From Candidatus Stammera capleta (lineage in GTDB: Bacteria; Pseudomonadota; Gammaproteobacteria; Enterobacterales; Enterobacteriaceae): a stretch of 64,000 nt of DNA. The notes beneath the pieces were generated by a model. The model did no database searches. It was not told the DNA's origin and saw nothing but the letters and a program-made list of their open reading frames with translations. The translations under genes were made by a program, and so were the position numbers. The stretch covers positions 196,486-260,485 of the forward strand of contig CP043975.1 in assembly GCA_015134335.1 (NCBI GenBank). Direction: 5' to 3'. Positions within the stretch are counted from its first letter, which is position 1, and every line of letters starts with the position of its first letter. Positions 26,899 to 36,615 of this stretch are shown here, piece by piece.

Positions 26899-27924
26899 TT
26901 ATTTATTTAATTGTTTATTAATAATTTTATTTATTATTTTTTTTAATAATTTTATTTTAATATATTTTAATATATATTTAAAATATGATATATATATTAT
27001 ATATGTAGCAGTTTTAATATTTAAACCTCTATTTAATATATAAAATAATTGTTTTTTATTAATATGAGTAATTGTTGTTTTATGTTTATATTTACTTGTT
27101 TTATTAAAACTAATTATATTAGGTTTGCTAGATATAATATTATTATGACTGTTATATAGGTTATTATTAATAATATTAGAAAAAGATTTTTGTGCTTTTT
27201 TTTTTAAAAATGAATTAGAATTGAATTTAAAAGAACAATTATTATTTTTAATTAATGAATTGTGTTTATAATAACTTATTGAATTTTTATATTTATGTAT
27301 TATTTTGTTATTAAAATTAAATATATTATTAAATATTAAAATTGATAAAAAATTTATTATAATTTTAGAATTTTTGTATAAATAACATATTAATTGATGA
27401 TTTAAATTTTTAATATTATTAAAAATACTAATAAAATTTAAGTATGAATATTTATATATAATAATTTTATATGTAACTATAAATTTAAATATTTTTAAAT
27501 ATTTATTAATATTAAAATTATAAAAATTTAAATAAGAATGTTTTTTAATATTAATTTGATATTTTAATGTTATAAAATTATTTTTTTTATTATTATAATT
27601 TATAATTTGATCTATTATAGATATATTTAAATTTTTATATACATTAATATTTATTATATATAGTGGTTTATTATGTTTATTAATATAAATTAAGTGTATT
27701 AATTTATTAATATAAATATTATTAAATATATTAATATTAATAATATTTTTTATATATTTAATATTTATATAATTAATGAAATTTTTATTAATATAAAAAA
27801 TTTTTTTATTAATAATAAAAATTTTTATTGATGAAATTTTAAAAATTTGTTTTTGAATTAAATTAATAAATTTTTTATTTTTAATAATTTTTAAAATATT
27901 ATAAATATTTTTTTTATATTTCAT
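26899..27924 (-). CDS. sufD: Fe-S scaffold subunit SufD
   Basis: Partner of SufB in the SufBC2D scaffold. 341 aa against 423, the loss being mainly N-terminal and in the beta-helix loops. The C-terminal signature KHKTTITHINKKQLFYILNRGLN (E. coli CSHGATVGRLDEEALFYLRSRGI) keeps the histidine used for cluster assembly. It abuts sufC (which ends at 27925) without a gap. Rates of change are visibly higher than in sufB. Confidence 0.9.
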   Translation of the reverse strand: MKYKKNIYNILKIIKNKKFINLIQKQIFKISSIKIFIINKKIFYINKNFINYINIKYIKNIININIFNNIYINKLIHLIYINKHNKPLYIININVYKNLNISIIDQIINYNNKKNNFITLKYQINIKKHSYLNFYNFNINKYLKIFKFIVTYKIIIYKYSYLNFISIFNNIKNLNHQLICYLYKNSKIIINFLSILIFNNIFNFNNKIIHKYKNSISYYKHNSLIKNNNCSFKFNSNSFLKKKAQKSFSNIINNNLYNSHNNIISSKPNIISFNKTSKYKHKTTITHINKKQLFYILNRGLNIKTATYIIYISYFKYILKYIKIKLLKKIINKIINKQLNK

Positions 27925-28629
27925 TTATTTTTTATAAAATTTATTACTTATTATTTTGTGTTTTTTTAATTTATGTATAAAATTTATATTTAAATTTTTA
28001 ATTAATTTTTTATTATGTGTAATTATTAAAAATGATTTTTTTTGTTTTTTTAAATTATTAATTAATTTAATAGAATTATTAATTGTATTTTTGTCTAAAT
28101 TAGCATCTATTTCATCTAATATTATTAATTTAGGTTTAAGGATCATAATTTGTAATAATTCATTTTTTTTTTTCTCTCCTACTGAAAATTTATAATTAAA
28201 ATCTCTTTTTAAGAGATTAGATGAAAAATTAATTTTTTTAATATATTTGTATATTAGTTTTTTAAATTCTATAATATTTAATTCTTTTTTTTTATTATAT
28301 TTTCTATTATTATTATTTAATATATATAAAAAATATTGATTATTTAATCCTTTTATTTCTATATTTTCTTGAAAGCTAATAAAAATACCTTTTAAGAATC
28401 TTTTGTTTATGGAATATTTATTAATATTTTTATTTTTAAATAAAATTTTACCTTTTTTTATTTTAAATTTTTTATTTCCTGAAATAGTTCATACTAAAGT
28501 GCTTTTACCAGATCCGTTTTTACCTGTTAAAATATGTATTTCGCCTTTTTTAATTATTAAATTTATATTATATAAAATATATTTATTTTTTAATTTTACT
28601 GATAGATTAATAATTTTAAATAAACACAT
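27925..28629 (-). CDS. sufC: Fe-S assembly ATPase SufC
   Basis: ABC-type soluble ATPase that drives conformational change of SufBD. 234 aa against 248. Walker A is GKNGSGKST near residues 37-45, the Q-loop region is FISFQEN, the ABC signature is degenerate but in place ([13 protein letters not shown]), Walker B is [12 protein letters not shown] and the switch histidine is in LIITHNKK. Tryptophan after STLV is TGA. It is 12 nt downstream of sufB. Confidence 0.95.
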
Positions 28630-28641
28630 AGTTAAAATATT

Positions 28642-30003
28642 TTAATTAAACAAGTTTTTAATTTCTGTATGTATTTCTAATGGTAATATATTAATAATAT
28701 TTTCACAAAATCCATTTATTAATAAAGATAATGCATGTGTTTTTTTAATTCCTCTACATTTTAAATAAAATAGTTGTTTTTTATTAATATTATATGAACT
28801 GGCTTCATGTTCAATAATAGAATTTTTGTTTTTATTATAAATTGTTGGTAAAGTATATATTTTGCTATTAGTATTAAATATTAAAGAATCGCATTTTGTA
28901 TAGTTATAAGAATTAAATGCATTTTTGTTTATTTTAATTAAATTACGATTTGTGTTTTGACTGTTTTCGTAGGCAATATTTTTTGTTATTACTAAAGATT
29001 TTGTGTTTTTACCTATATGTATTATTTTTGATCCAGTATCAGATTGTTGATTTTTTTTTGTTATAGATATAGAGTAAAAATTACTTTTACTATTATTTCC
29101 TTTTAAAATTGTGGTTGGATATTTTCAGTTTATATATGAACCTTTTTCAATTTGAATTCAAGTAATTTTACTATTTATTCCTTCACATAATGCTCTTTTT
29201 GTTACAAAATTTAAAATTCCTTTTTTATTTTTTTTATTACCACTAAATCAATTTTGTAAAGTTGTAAATTTTATATTAGCATTACGTTTAATAATTATTT
29301 CTACTACAGCAGAATGTAATTGATTTTTTTTTTTAAATAAAGCTGTACATCCTTCTGTATAATTTAAACTAGAGTTTTCATTTAATATAATTAAAGTTCT
29401 TTCAAATTGTCCTAAATTATTTTTATTTATTCTAAAAAAAGATGATAAAGGTATAGGACATATGGTGTTTTTAGGTATATATATAAAAGTTCCATCAGAA
29501 AATATACATGTATTAAGAGTTGCATAAAAATTGTCATTTATAGGTACAATTTTGCACATATATTTTTTTATTAAATTTGAATATTTTAATATAGCTTTAT
29601 TAAAAGAACAAAATATAATACCTAATTTTAGTAATTTATTTTCATAAGAAGTATTAATAGAATTACTATTAATAATTGCATCTATACCAATATTTTTTTT
29701 AATTAATTTAAGATTTTTTAGTATATTATGAATATATTTATTAGAAATTATTGTTTTAGTGTAATATTTATATTTATTAAAATTTATTTTATTATAAGAA
29801 CCATTAAATCATTTAGGTTCTTTATTTTTATTTTTTTTTCATAACTTATATGCTTTAAGTCGTGTTTTTAACATTCATAAAGGTTCTAATTTTTTTTTTC
29901 ATATTTTAATTATAATATTTTTATTAATACCATATTTAAATTCATCATATAAAATTTTATTGTATATTTTTTTTTTAATTTTATTTTTATTATATATATT
30001 CAT
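28642..30003 (-). CDS. sufB: Fe-S scaffold subunit SufB
   Basis: Core scaffold protein on which the cluster is built, 453 aa against 495. Motifs: DEFKYGI near the start, KEPKWF, DGTFIYIPKNTICPIPLSSFFRIN (E. coli [24 protein letters not shown]), FERTLIILNENSSLNYTEGCTA, ALCEGINSKITWIQIEKGS and EHEASSYNINKKQLFYLKCRGI with the conserved Glu. The Cys in EGINSKIT/KCDSLI positions used for assembly (Cys405 region) appears as YTKCDSLIF. First gene of sufBCDSE; sufA is not present. Confidence 0.95.
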
Positions 30004-30009
30004 AAAAAA

Positions 30010-31002
30010 TTAAATAATATCATTACATGATTTATTAAGATTTATTTTTTTTATATTTTTAAATGTTTTTATTGAAATATTAGTTAAAGCTTCTTTAGTA
30101 AGAAAAGCTTGGTGACTTGTTAATAATACATTAGGATATGATAATAATAAATTTATATTATCATCTTCTATTATTTTATTAGAATAATTTTTAAAAAAGA
30201 ATTTTTTTTCATTTTCATATACATCCAATGCTACTCCACTTAATTTTTTGTTTTTTATTGCTTTTATAAGTGCGTTTGTATTAATTAATTCCCCACGACT
30301 AGTATTTATTAGTAAAACATTTTTTTTCATTAAATTTAATTCTTTTTTATCAATCATATAATGATTATTTTTTGTATATGGACAATGTAGTGTAATAATG
30401 TTAGATTTTTTATATATATTATTCAAGGAAGTATATTTAACTTTGTATTTTTTTATATAGTTATTTTTTATAATATCATAAGCTAATATATTCATATTAA
30501 ATCCTTGTAATATTTTAATTAATTGTATTCCTATTTTACCAGTTCCAATTATACCAATAGTTTTTTTGTACATATTGAAACCAATTAAACTATTTAATTT
30601 AAAATTTTTATTTTTAGTGTTTTGGTAAGCAATATGTATCTTTCTGTTTAAATTTAATATTAAACTTAAAGTAAATTCTGCTATAGATATTGGTGAATAA
30701 CATTTTACATTAATTACTTTAATATTATATTTGTGTGTTAAATCTAAATTAACATTATTAAATCCTGAGCATCTTAGCGCTATAGTTTTAATATTATATT
30801 TTTTTATTTTTTTTATTATATATTTATCGTATGCATTATCGTTTACAAATATACATATATGATTAAAGTTTTTTGCTTTATAAATTGTTTTTTTTTCTAA
30901 TCTTTTTTTAGTATATTTAATATTAAATTTATATTTTTTATTTATTTTATTAAATAATTTTATTTCATATTTTTGTATACTATAAAATAGTATTTTATTC
31001 AT
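30010..31002 (-). CDS. ldhA: D-lactate dehydrogenase (fermentative)
   Basis: NADH-dependent reduction of pyruvate to D-lactate, regenerating NAD for glycolysis. 330 aa against 329 in E. coli LdhA. N-terminus KILFYSIQKYEIKLFN matches KLAVYSTKQYDKKYLQ. Then RCSGFNNVNLDLTHKYNIKV, YSPISIAEFTLSLIL, the NAD-binding GIIGTGKIGIQ, NTSRGELINT with catalytic Arg, ALDVYENEKKFFF with Glu and LTSHQAFLTKEAL with catalytic His. It lies 6 nt beyond sufB on the same strand. With PTS, eno and pyk it points to a fermentative energy economy. Confidence 0.96.
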   Translation of the reverse strand: MNKILFYSIQKYEIKLFNKINKKYKFNIKYTKKRLEKKTIYKAKNFNHICIFVNDNAYDKYIIKKIKKYNIKTIALRCSGFNNVNLDLTHKYNIKVINVKCYSPISIAEFTLSLILNLNRKIHIAYQNTKNKNFKLNSLIGFNMYKKTIGIIGTGKIGIQLIKILQGFNMNILAYDIIKNNYIKKYKVKYTSLNNIYKKSNIITLHCPYTKNNHYMIDKKELNLMKKNVLLINTSRGELINTNALIKAIKNKKLSGVALDVYENEKKFFFKNYSNKIIEDDNINLLLSYPNVLLTSHQAFLTKEALTNISIKTFKNIKKINLNKSCNDII

Positions 31003-31150
31003 ATTTATTATGCACTATATTTATTAATATATTTTTATTATAATATAAATTAATATATGTTATAAATTTATTTTATATAATAAAAATATATATAGATAAA
31101 TTAATATTATTATAAAATATTATATTGTTATTAATAATAAAATTTTAAAA

Positions 31151-31576
31151 ATGTTTATAATTTGTTTTGATTGTGGAATGAAAAATATTGGTGTAGCAAT
31201 AGGACAGTTTTATACTAAAACTGCTAATCCGTTGATAAGTTTAAATGCTAAAAAAGGCATTCCAATTAATTGGTTAGATATTAAAAAAATTATTGATGTA
31301 TGATCTATAAAGAAAGTTGTAATAGGTTATCCAGTTTATACAAATAAAAATTTAGATAATAAATTATTTTTATATTCTATTAAAAAGTTTGCTTATATTT
31401 TAAATACTAAATTTAATTTAAAAATTTTTTTTATAGATGAATGTTATACTTCATATGAAGCTAGAAATTTTATTAATAAAAATTATAATTTTTATAATAC
31501 TTTTTATTCTAATTATAATATTCATGCTATAGCTGCCGTATATATATTAGAAAGATGATTAATATTAAATTGTTAA
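31151..31576 (+). CDS. ruvX: Putative pre-16S rRNA nuclease RuvX/YqgF
   Basis: RNase H-fold protein involved in 16S rRNA 5' maturation. 141 aa against 138. Family motifs: CFDCGMKNIGVAIGQ (E. coli AFDFGTKSIGVAVGQ), VVIGYPV (VGLPL), IDECYTSYEARNF (DERLSTVEAR) and the C-terminal NIHAIAAVYILERW (DSASAVIILESYF), where the usual Asp is replaced by a nearby His, so the catalytic triad looks altered. Two TGA-encoded Trp. It converges directly on rluD (stop codons adjacent). Confidence 0.9.
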
Positions 31577-32539
31577 TTAATTATATAATCTAATAATATT
31601 AATTAATTTTTGCATATCTTTTGGTATAGGAGATTCTATTTTAATATAATTTTTATTTATTGGGTGTTTAAATATAATTGTAGTAGCATGTAACGCTTGT
31701 CTTTTAAGATTATTAATTGAATTTTTAATATTAATATTAGTTATATTATAATTATAATTTTTAATATCTTTATTTGTATATATTTTATCACCTATAATAG
31801 GATGATTAATATATTTCATGTGTAATCTTATTTGATGTGTTCTTCCTGTTTGTAAAATTATTTTTAATAAAGTACTAAATTTATATTGTTCAATTATTTT
31901 GTAATAAGTTATAGCTTCTTTTCCTTTATTATTAATATGCATAGTAGTTCTTTTATAGGGATGTCTGCTTATAGATTTGTTTATGTATCCATATTTATGG
32001 GTTTTACCATATACAATGGTTGTATAAATACGTTTAATTTTTCTTAATTTCATATTATTAATTAATTTAGTATAACTCTTAATATTTTTAGCTATTATTA
32101 ATATTCCTGTTGTATCTTTATCTAATCTGTGTATTAATCCATATCTAGGTAAAAGTTTATTTGTTTTAAAATAGTAAAACATTAATTGATTTACTATAGT
32201 ATTATTATAATTAAATTTACTTAAAGTAGGATGAACTAAAGTAAACGCTGGTTTGTTAATAATTAATAAATCTATATCCTCATAAATAATATCTAGTTTT
32301 TTTTTTGATATATTTAATTTATTATTTGGTAATATATAATTAATTATTATTTTATCATTTATATTAATTTTTTTATTTGGTTTAGTTGTTTTAATTTTAT
32401 TAATTAAAACATTTTTATTTTTTATTAATTGAATAATTTTATTTCTAGATAAAATTTTTAATTTTTTTTTAATAGTTAAATCTAATCTATTAGGATTATT
32501 TATTTTTTTTATTTTAAAAGAAAAAATTTTATTTTTCAT
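31577..32539 (-). CDS. rluD: 23S rRNA pseudouridine synthase RluD
   Basis: Modifies helix 69 (positions 1911, 1915, 1917), near the decoding centre. 320 aa against 326. An S4 domain (RLDLTIKKKLKILSRNKIIQLIKNKNVLIN) and catalytic motif YGLIHRLDKDTTGILIIAKN with the nucleophilic Asp; ILQTGRTHQIRLHMKYINHPIIGD is the conserved third block. The N-terminal S4 sequence and the LVHPTLSKFNYNNTIVNQLM segment favour RluD over RluA or RluC. Confidence 0.95.
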   Translation of the reverse strand: MKNKIFSFKIKKINNPNRLDLTIKKKLKILSRNKIIQLIKNKNVLINKIKTTKPNKKININDKIIINYILPNNKLNISKKKLDIIYEDIDLLIINKPAFTLVHPTLSKFNYNNTIVNQLMFYYFKTNKLLPRYGLIHRLDKDTTGILIIAKNIKSYTKLINNMKLRKIKRIYTTIVYGKTHKYGYINKSISRHPYKRTTMHINNKGKEAITYYKIIEQYKFSTLLKIILQTGRTHQIRLHMKYINHPIIGDKIYTNKDIKNYNYNITNINIKNSINNLKRQALHATTIIFKHPINKNYIKIESPIPKDMQKLINIIRLYN

Positions 32540-32552
32540 ATAACATATTTTA

Positions 32553-33944
32553 TTATTTTCCTATACAAAAATTTTTAAATATATTATTAATGATTGTTTC
32601 AGGAGTAAATTTTCTTTTTCCTATAATTTGATTTAAATATTTTTGTATTTTACTTATTTCTTGTTGTAAAATATCTAAATTTATAGTTTTATAATTAAAA
32701 TTATTTAATTTATTAATAATATATTTTGTAGATTTATTTGTTTTTTGTATTAATGTAATATGTCTTTTATTTATATAAAATATATTTTCGTTATTATTAA
32801 TAAGTTTAATATATTTTTTAATATATTTTAATAATATATTAATACCTTTTTTTGTTTTATTTGATATATTAATTATATTAATATTATTTATTTTATCATG
32901 TTTTTTATGTTTATATTTACTTAGATCAATTTTATTACGTATTAAAATCAATTTTTGATGTTTTTTTATTTTTTTTATTAAATTAATATTTTTTTTTAAA
33001 AATTTTTTATTTGATATATTATAATTATCATCTACTAATAATATTATTTTTGATAATTTTATTTCATTTAATGTTTTTTTAATACCTATTTTTTCAATTA
33101 TGTTTTTAGTTTTTTGTATTCCTGCACTATCAGTAATTTCTATATTTATATTATTTATATATATTTTATCTTTAATTAAATCCCTTGTAGTTCCACTTAT
33201 ATTAGTAACTATGGAAGTATTATATTTAGTTAAATTATTCATTAGACTAGATTTACCTACATTAGGTTTACCTATTATTATTATTTTGATTCCATTATCA
33301 TAAAATGATTGTTTATAATTTTTTTTATATAGATTTTTAATTTTTTTATAAAAATTTAACATATATTTTTTAAATTTTTTATATTTTAAATATGTAAATT
33401 CTTTTTCTGTAAAATTAATTTCTTTTGTTATAAAAATATTAATTTTATTTATTTTATAAATATAATTTATAATTTTATCTGTTAATTTTCCTTTTAATGA
33501 TAAAAGTGATTTGTTAAGTTGATTAGTAGAATTTGTATTTATTAAATTATTAATAGATTCTGCTTGTATTAAATCTATTTTATTATTTAAAAAAGCTCTC
33601 TTAGTAAATTCACCTGGTTTAGCTAAACGTATATTTTTTATTTTAAATTTTAATATTGTATCAATAATTTTTTCCATTATTTTTTGTCCTCCATGACAAT
33701 TTAATTCTAATACATCTTCTCCTGTAAATGATTTTGGAGATTTAAAATATATAGCTATACCATAATCTAATATTTTGTTGTTATTGTTTTTAAATTTATA
33801 AAATTTTGCATATCTTGTTTTTGGGCAAACTCCTAATATAATTTTAGATATTTCATATGATTTAGAACCAGAAATTTTTATTATTCCTATACCACTATTA
33901 CCTATAGGTGTACATTGAGCAATTATGGTAGATTTAAATTTCAT
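32553..33944 (-). CDS. mnmE: tRNA modification GTPase MnmE
   Basis: With MnmG forms cmnm5U34 in tRNAs that read NNA/NNG codons. This matters here because UGA (Trp) and UGG must be read by one tRNA. 463 aa against 454. N-terminal formyl-THF-binding domain with QCTPIGNSGIGIIKISG, SFTGEDVLELNCHGG and KPGEFTKRAFLNNKIDLIQAE. G domain: GKPNVGKSS, TTRDLIKD, DSAGIQ and RNKIDLS. C-terminus FCIGK, the zinc/K-loop cysteine motif of MnmE. Upstream of it lies yidC, as in E. coli. Confidence 0.97.
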   Translation of the reverse strand: MKFKSTIIAQCTPIGNSGIGIIKISGSKSYEISKIILGVCPKTRYAKFYKFKNNNNKILDYGIAIYFKSPKSFTGEDVLELNCHGGQKIMEKIIDTILKFKIKNIRLAKPGEFTKRAFLNNKIDLIQAESINNLINTNSTNQLNKSLLSLKGKLTDKIINYIYKINKINIFITKEINFTEKEFTYLKYKKFKKYMLNFYKKIKNLYKKNYKQSFYDNGIKIIIIGKPNVGKSSLMNNLTKYNTSIVTNISGTTRDLIKDKIYINNINIEITDSAGIQKTKNIIEKIGIKKTLNEIKLSKIILLVDDNYNISNKKFLKKNINLIKKIKKHQKLILIRNKIDLSKYKHKKHDKINNINIINISNKTKKGINILLKYIKKYIKLINNNENIFYINKRHITLIQKTNKSTKYIINKLNNFNYKTINLDILQQEISKIQKYLNQIIGKRKFTPETIINNIFKNFCIGK

Positions 33945-33945
33945 A

Positions 33946-34779
33946 TTATTGTATAAATTTATAATATATGTATTTATTTAATAAAATATTAAATATAGTG
34001 TTACTTATATTATATATAAGTGAAATATTAGATATATTGGAGAAAATAATTGTTATAAACATTAATAATTTTATATTATCATAATTATTATAATTTTTAT
34101 AATTATTGTGAAAATTATAGTAATAATTTAATAATATTAATAATAATGTTAAAATATTATATTTATCAATTATTATTTTATTAATTAAAAATGTTGTTCT
34201 ATATATTCTAAAAATATAGTATATATATATTATAATAATAAAATTTATTATATAATAAATATTATTATATATTATATTAATATTATTTTTTTTGTATAAA
34301 TTTTTTATTTTTAAATTTATTTTCTTATTATTATTTTTATATTTATTATTTATTTTTAATATTTTATTATATAATTTATTATTTATTTTATAATTATTAA
34401 TATATTGTATTTTATATAATTTATATAATATTATTTTTATTAAAAAATTAAATATTATAATAGTAAATATTCAATTATTACATATATAGTTTATTTTATT
34501 TAATATATAGATAATAGGATTATTTATAATTTTAAAATAATTATTTATAAATGTATAATTATGTTGTGTATTATTTATAATTTTATTAATTAAAAAATTA
34601 TTCATTTGATATTTATGTAATATATATTGTAATTTCATATCATTTTTATTTAAATAATTATTATATATATTAATACTAGAAAGTTTATTATTAATAATAT
34701 ATTTTTTTTTTATTATATAATTAATAATTATTGCTATAAATAAAAAGATGAAATTATATGTAATTTTTAAAAATGTCAT
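33946..34779 (-). CDS. yidC: Minimal membrane insertase YidC
   Basis: 277 aa against 548 in E. coli. The large periplasmic P1 domain is gone: after a first hydrophobic helix there is only a short linker of about 70 residues before the conserved core. Core segments: INYICNNWIFTIIIFNFLIKIILYKLYKIQY (E. coli [27 protein letters not shown]) and the following lysine-rich coiled cytoplasmic loop. Later helices are weakly conserved. The place between mnmE and rnpA-rpmH fits exactly the E. coli order rpmH-rnpA-yidD-yidC-mnmE, with yidD missing. Function as Sec-independent insertase is inferred. Confidence 0.85.
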
Positions 34780-34813
34780 TTATAATTTATAATTTAATTT
34801 ATATATATTTTTT

Positions 34814-35107
34814 TTAATATTCTAAATATAGACTTTTTAATATATTAATTTTAATATTATTTTTTTGATAAAATAAAATATTTTTATTAATTTTAAATAT
34901 AAAATCTATTTTTTTTATATTATATTGATTAATTCGAAATATTTCATATATTATTCTTCTATATTTATTTCTTAAAGTTGATAGTTTAATTTGTTTTTTA
35001 GGTATAATTATTTTAATTCTAGGATAATGGTTATTTATAGAATAATATATAATTGATCAGTCATATTTTTTTATAAAATTAATTTTTATTTTTTTTTTTA
35101 TAATCAT
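34814..35107 (-). CDS. rnpA: Ribonuclease P protein component (start uncertain)
   Basis: Basic protein that assists the RNase P RNA in tRNA 5' maturation. The RNR signature is present as KLSTLRNKYRRIIYEIFRINQ (E. coli [23 protein letters not shown]), preceded by HYPRIKIIIPKK (HPRIGLTVAKK). From ATG 35107 it is 97 aa; E. coli RnpA has 119. The same frame stays open back to 35173 and encodes [11 protein letters not shown] upstream, which resembles the conserved FPRELRLL N-terminus, so the real start may be a non-standard codon such as ATA at 35149 inside rpmH. One TGA encodes Trp. Confidence 0.85.
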
Positions 35108-35132
35108 ATTTTTCTTAAAAAAGAATCTTTTT

Positions 35133-35267
35133 TTATTTGGATATTTTATATCTTTTTTTTTTTCTTCTGTTGTTTAATATTTTTCTTCCATTTTTGTTAG
35201 ATTTTCTTTTTATAAATCCATGTTTTTTTTTAGATCTAATTTTAGATGGTTGATATGTTCGTTTCAT
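35133..35267 (-). CDS. rpmH: 50S ribosomal protein L34
   Basis: 44 aa against 46. [20 protein letters not shown] corresponds to [20 protein letters not shown] and [13 protein letters not shown] to KNGRQVLARRRAK. It is first in the rpmH-rnpA-yidC-mnmE unit and divergent from dnaN, as in most bacteria near the origin, where dnaA would normally stand between. Confidence 0.96.
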   Translation of the reverse strand: MKRTYQPSKIRSKKKHGFIKRKSNKNGRKILNNRRKKKRYKISK

Positions 35268-35446
35268 TTTTATATTTTTTATTATTAAGTTAAAATTATT
35301 TTTATATATTTATATTAATATAATTTTATATTTATAGATAGTATTATTATGTAATTTTATATATTATATTTTATAATATAAATAAATTTTTAAATCAATA
35401 ATTTTTTGGTTTATAGTTTATTAATATATAATTGACATATTAAAAT
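35268..35446. other. rpmH-dnaN divergent intergenic region, dnaA absent
   Basis: A 179-bp gene-free region between the divergent rpmH and dnaN. In E. coli dnaA lies here. I see no trace of dnaA and no clear DnaA boxes (TTATNCACA). Promoters for both directions must lie here; several TATAAT-like hexamers occur but the base composition makes them meaningless individually. A TTGACA at 35432-35437 is too close to the dnaN ATG to be its -35 element. Confidence 0.5.
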
Positions 35447-36589
35447 ATGAAATTTTTTATTAAAAAAAAAAAAATAATAAAATTATTAGGTAAATTAAAT
35501 AGTTGTATTACAATAAATTTTAAAAATCCAATTTTATCAAATATTTTATTATTATTAAAAGAAAATTGTTTATATTTAACTGTTACTAATTTAGATATTG
35601 AAATTAATTATAATATAATTTTACCTAAGAATTCTATTTTAGAGGTTGGGGAAATTACGGTAAATATTAGAAAATTTTATGATTTATGTAATACTTTTTC
35701 TGATGAAAGTAATTTATTAATTGATGTAAATAATAATTTAAATTTAATAAGAATTATTTGTGAAAAAAGTATATTAACATTATCTGGTTTATCTACTAAA
35801 CATTTTCCTTTACTAGAAAAAAATAATTTAATTTTTAGATATAAGTTTGTTTTTAGTATTAATTTATTAAGAAATATTATTTATAATATTTCTTTTTCTA
35901 TTAGTAACAATGATATACATAATTATTTAAATGGATTATTAGTAGAATTTTATAATAATTTTTTTTTTTTCGTTACCACTGATAGTTATAGACTTTCAAT
36001 ATATAAAACAGCAGATTATTCTTATTTAAATATAAAAAATTATAATTTTAATTTTATATTATCTCGTAAATTAGTTTTAGCTTTATATAAATTTTTAGAT
36101 TTTATTAAAATTGATAGTAATATTATTTTTGAAGTAAATAAAAATTTAGCAAAGATTACTTTTGATAATTTTGTTATTTATTCAAGTTTAATTGATGGTA
36201 TATTTCCTGATTATAAAAATATTTTGTTAATGACTAAATTATATAATTATTTAATAATTGATATTAAATCTTTTAAATCAGCTTTATTAAGATCTGCTAT
36301 AATTAGTAGTTATACATATAGTTATGTAACTTTAACATTTGATAAACATTGTTTAAAAATATATTCTAATAATTCTTTTAGTGATGAAATTATTGAAAAG
36401 ATTTATATTAATTATAAAGGTAAAAAATTTAAAGTTCATTTAAATGTTAAATTTATTTTAGATGTTTTAAATGTAGTTAAAAATTCAAGTTTAATAAGAT
36501 TTTATTTTCATAAACATAATTCTGTAATAAAAATAAATGATAATAAAAATTTAAATATATTGTATATAATAATGCCTTTAAAATTATAG
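35447..36589 (+). CDS. dnaN: DNA polymerase III beta sliding clamp
   Basis: Ring-shaped processivity factor, 380 aa against 366. Three repeated clamp domains are seen; recognisable pieces are NPILSNILLLLKENCLYLTVTNLDIEI (E. coli LPILGNLLLQVADGTLSLTGTDLEMEM), LSGLSTKHFPLL, FFVTTDSYRLSIYK, SLIDGIFPDYKNIL and YIIMPLKL at the C-terminus (E. coli YVVMPMRL). Near the start is a run of 13 A (35462-35474), coding for lysines, that could promote slippage. gyrB follows after 26 nt; recF, normally between them, is missing. Confidence 0.96.
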   Translation: MKFFIKKKKIIKLLGKLNSCITINFKNPILSNILLLLKENCLYLTVTNLDIEINYNIILPKNSILEVGEITVNIRKFYDLCNTFSDESNLLIDVNNNLNLIRIICEKSILTLSGLSTKHFPLLEKNNLIFRYKFVFSINLLRNIIYNISFSISNNDIHNYLNGLLVEFYNNFFFFVTTDSYRLSIYKTADYSYLNIKNYNFNFILSRKLVLALYKFLDFIKIDSNIIFEVNKNLAKITFDNFVIYSSLIDGIFPDYKNILLMTKLYNYLIIDIKSFKSALLRSAIISSYTYSYVTLTFDKHCLKIYSNNSFSDEIIEKIYINYKGKKFKVHLNVKFILDVLNVVKNSSLIRFYFHKHNSVIKINDNKNLNILYIIMPLKL

Positions 36590-36615
36590 TTAAAAATTAA
36601 ATAAATAGGAAAAAT

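Noticed and set aside
35432-35437. TTGACA as the dnaN -35 promoter element
   Set aside because: It ends about ten bases before the dnaN ATG, leaving no room for a -10 element and start site.
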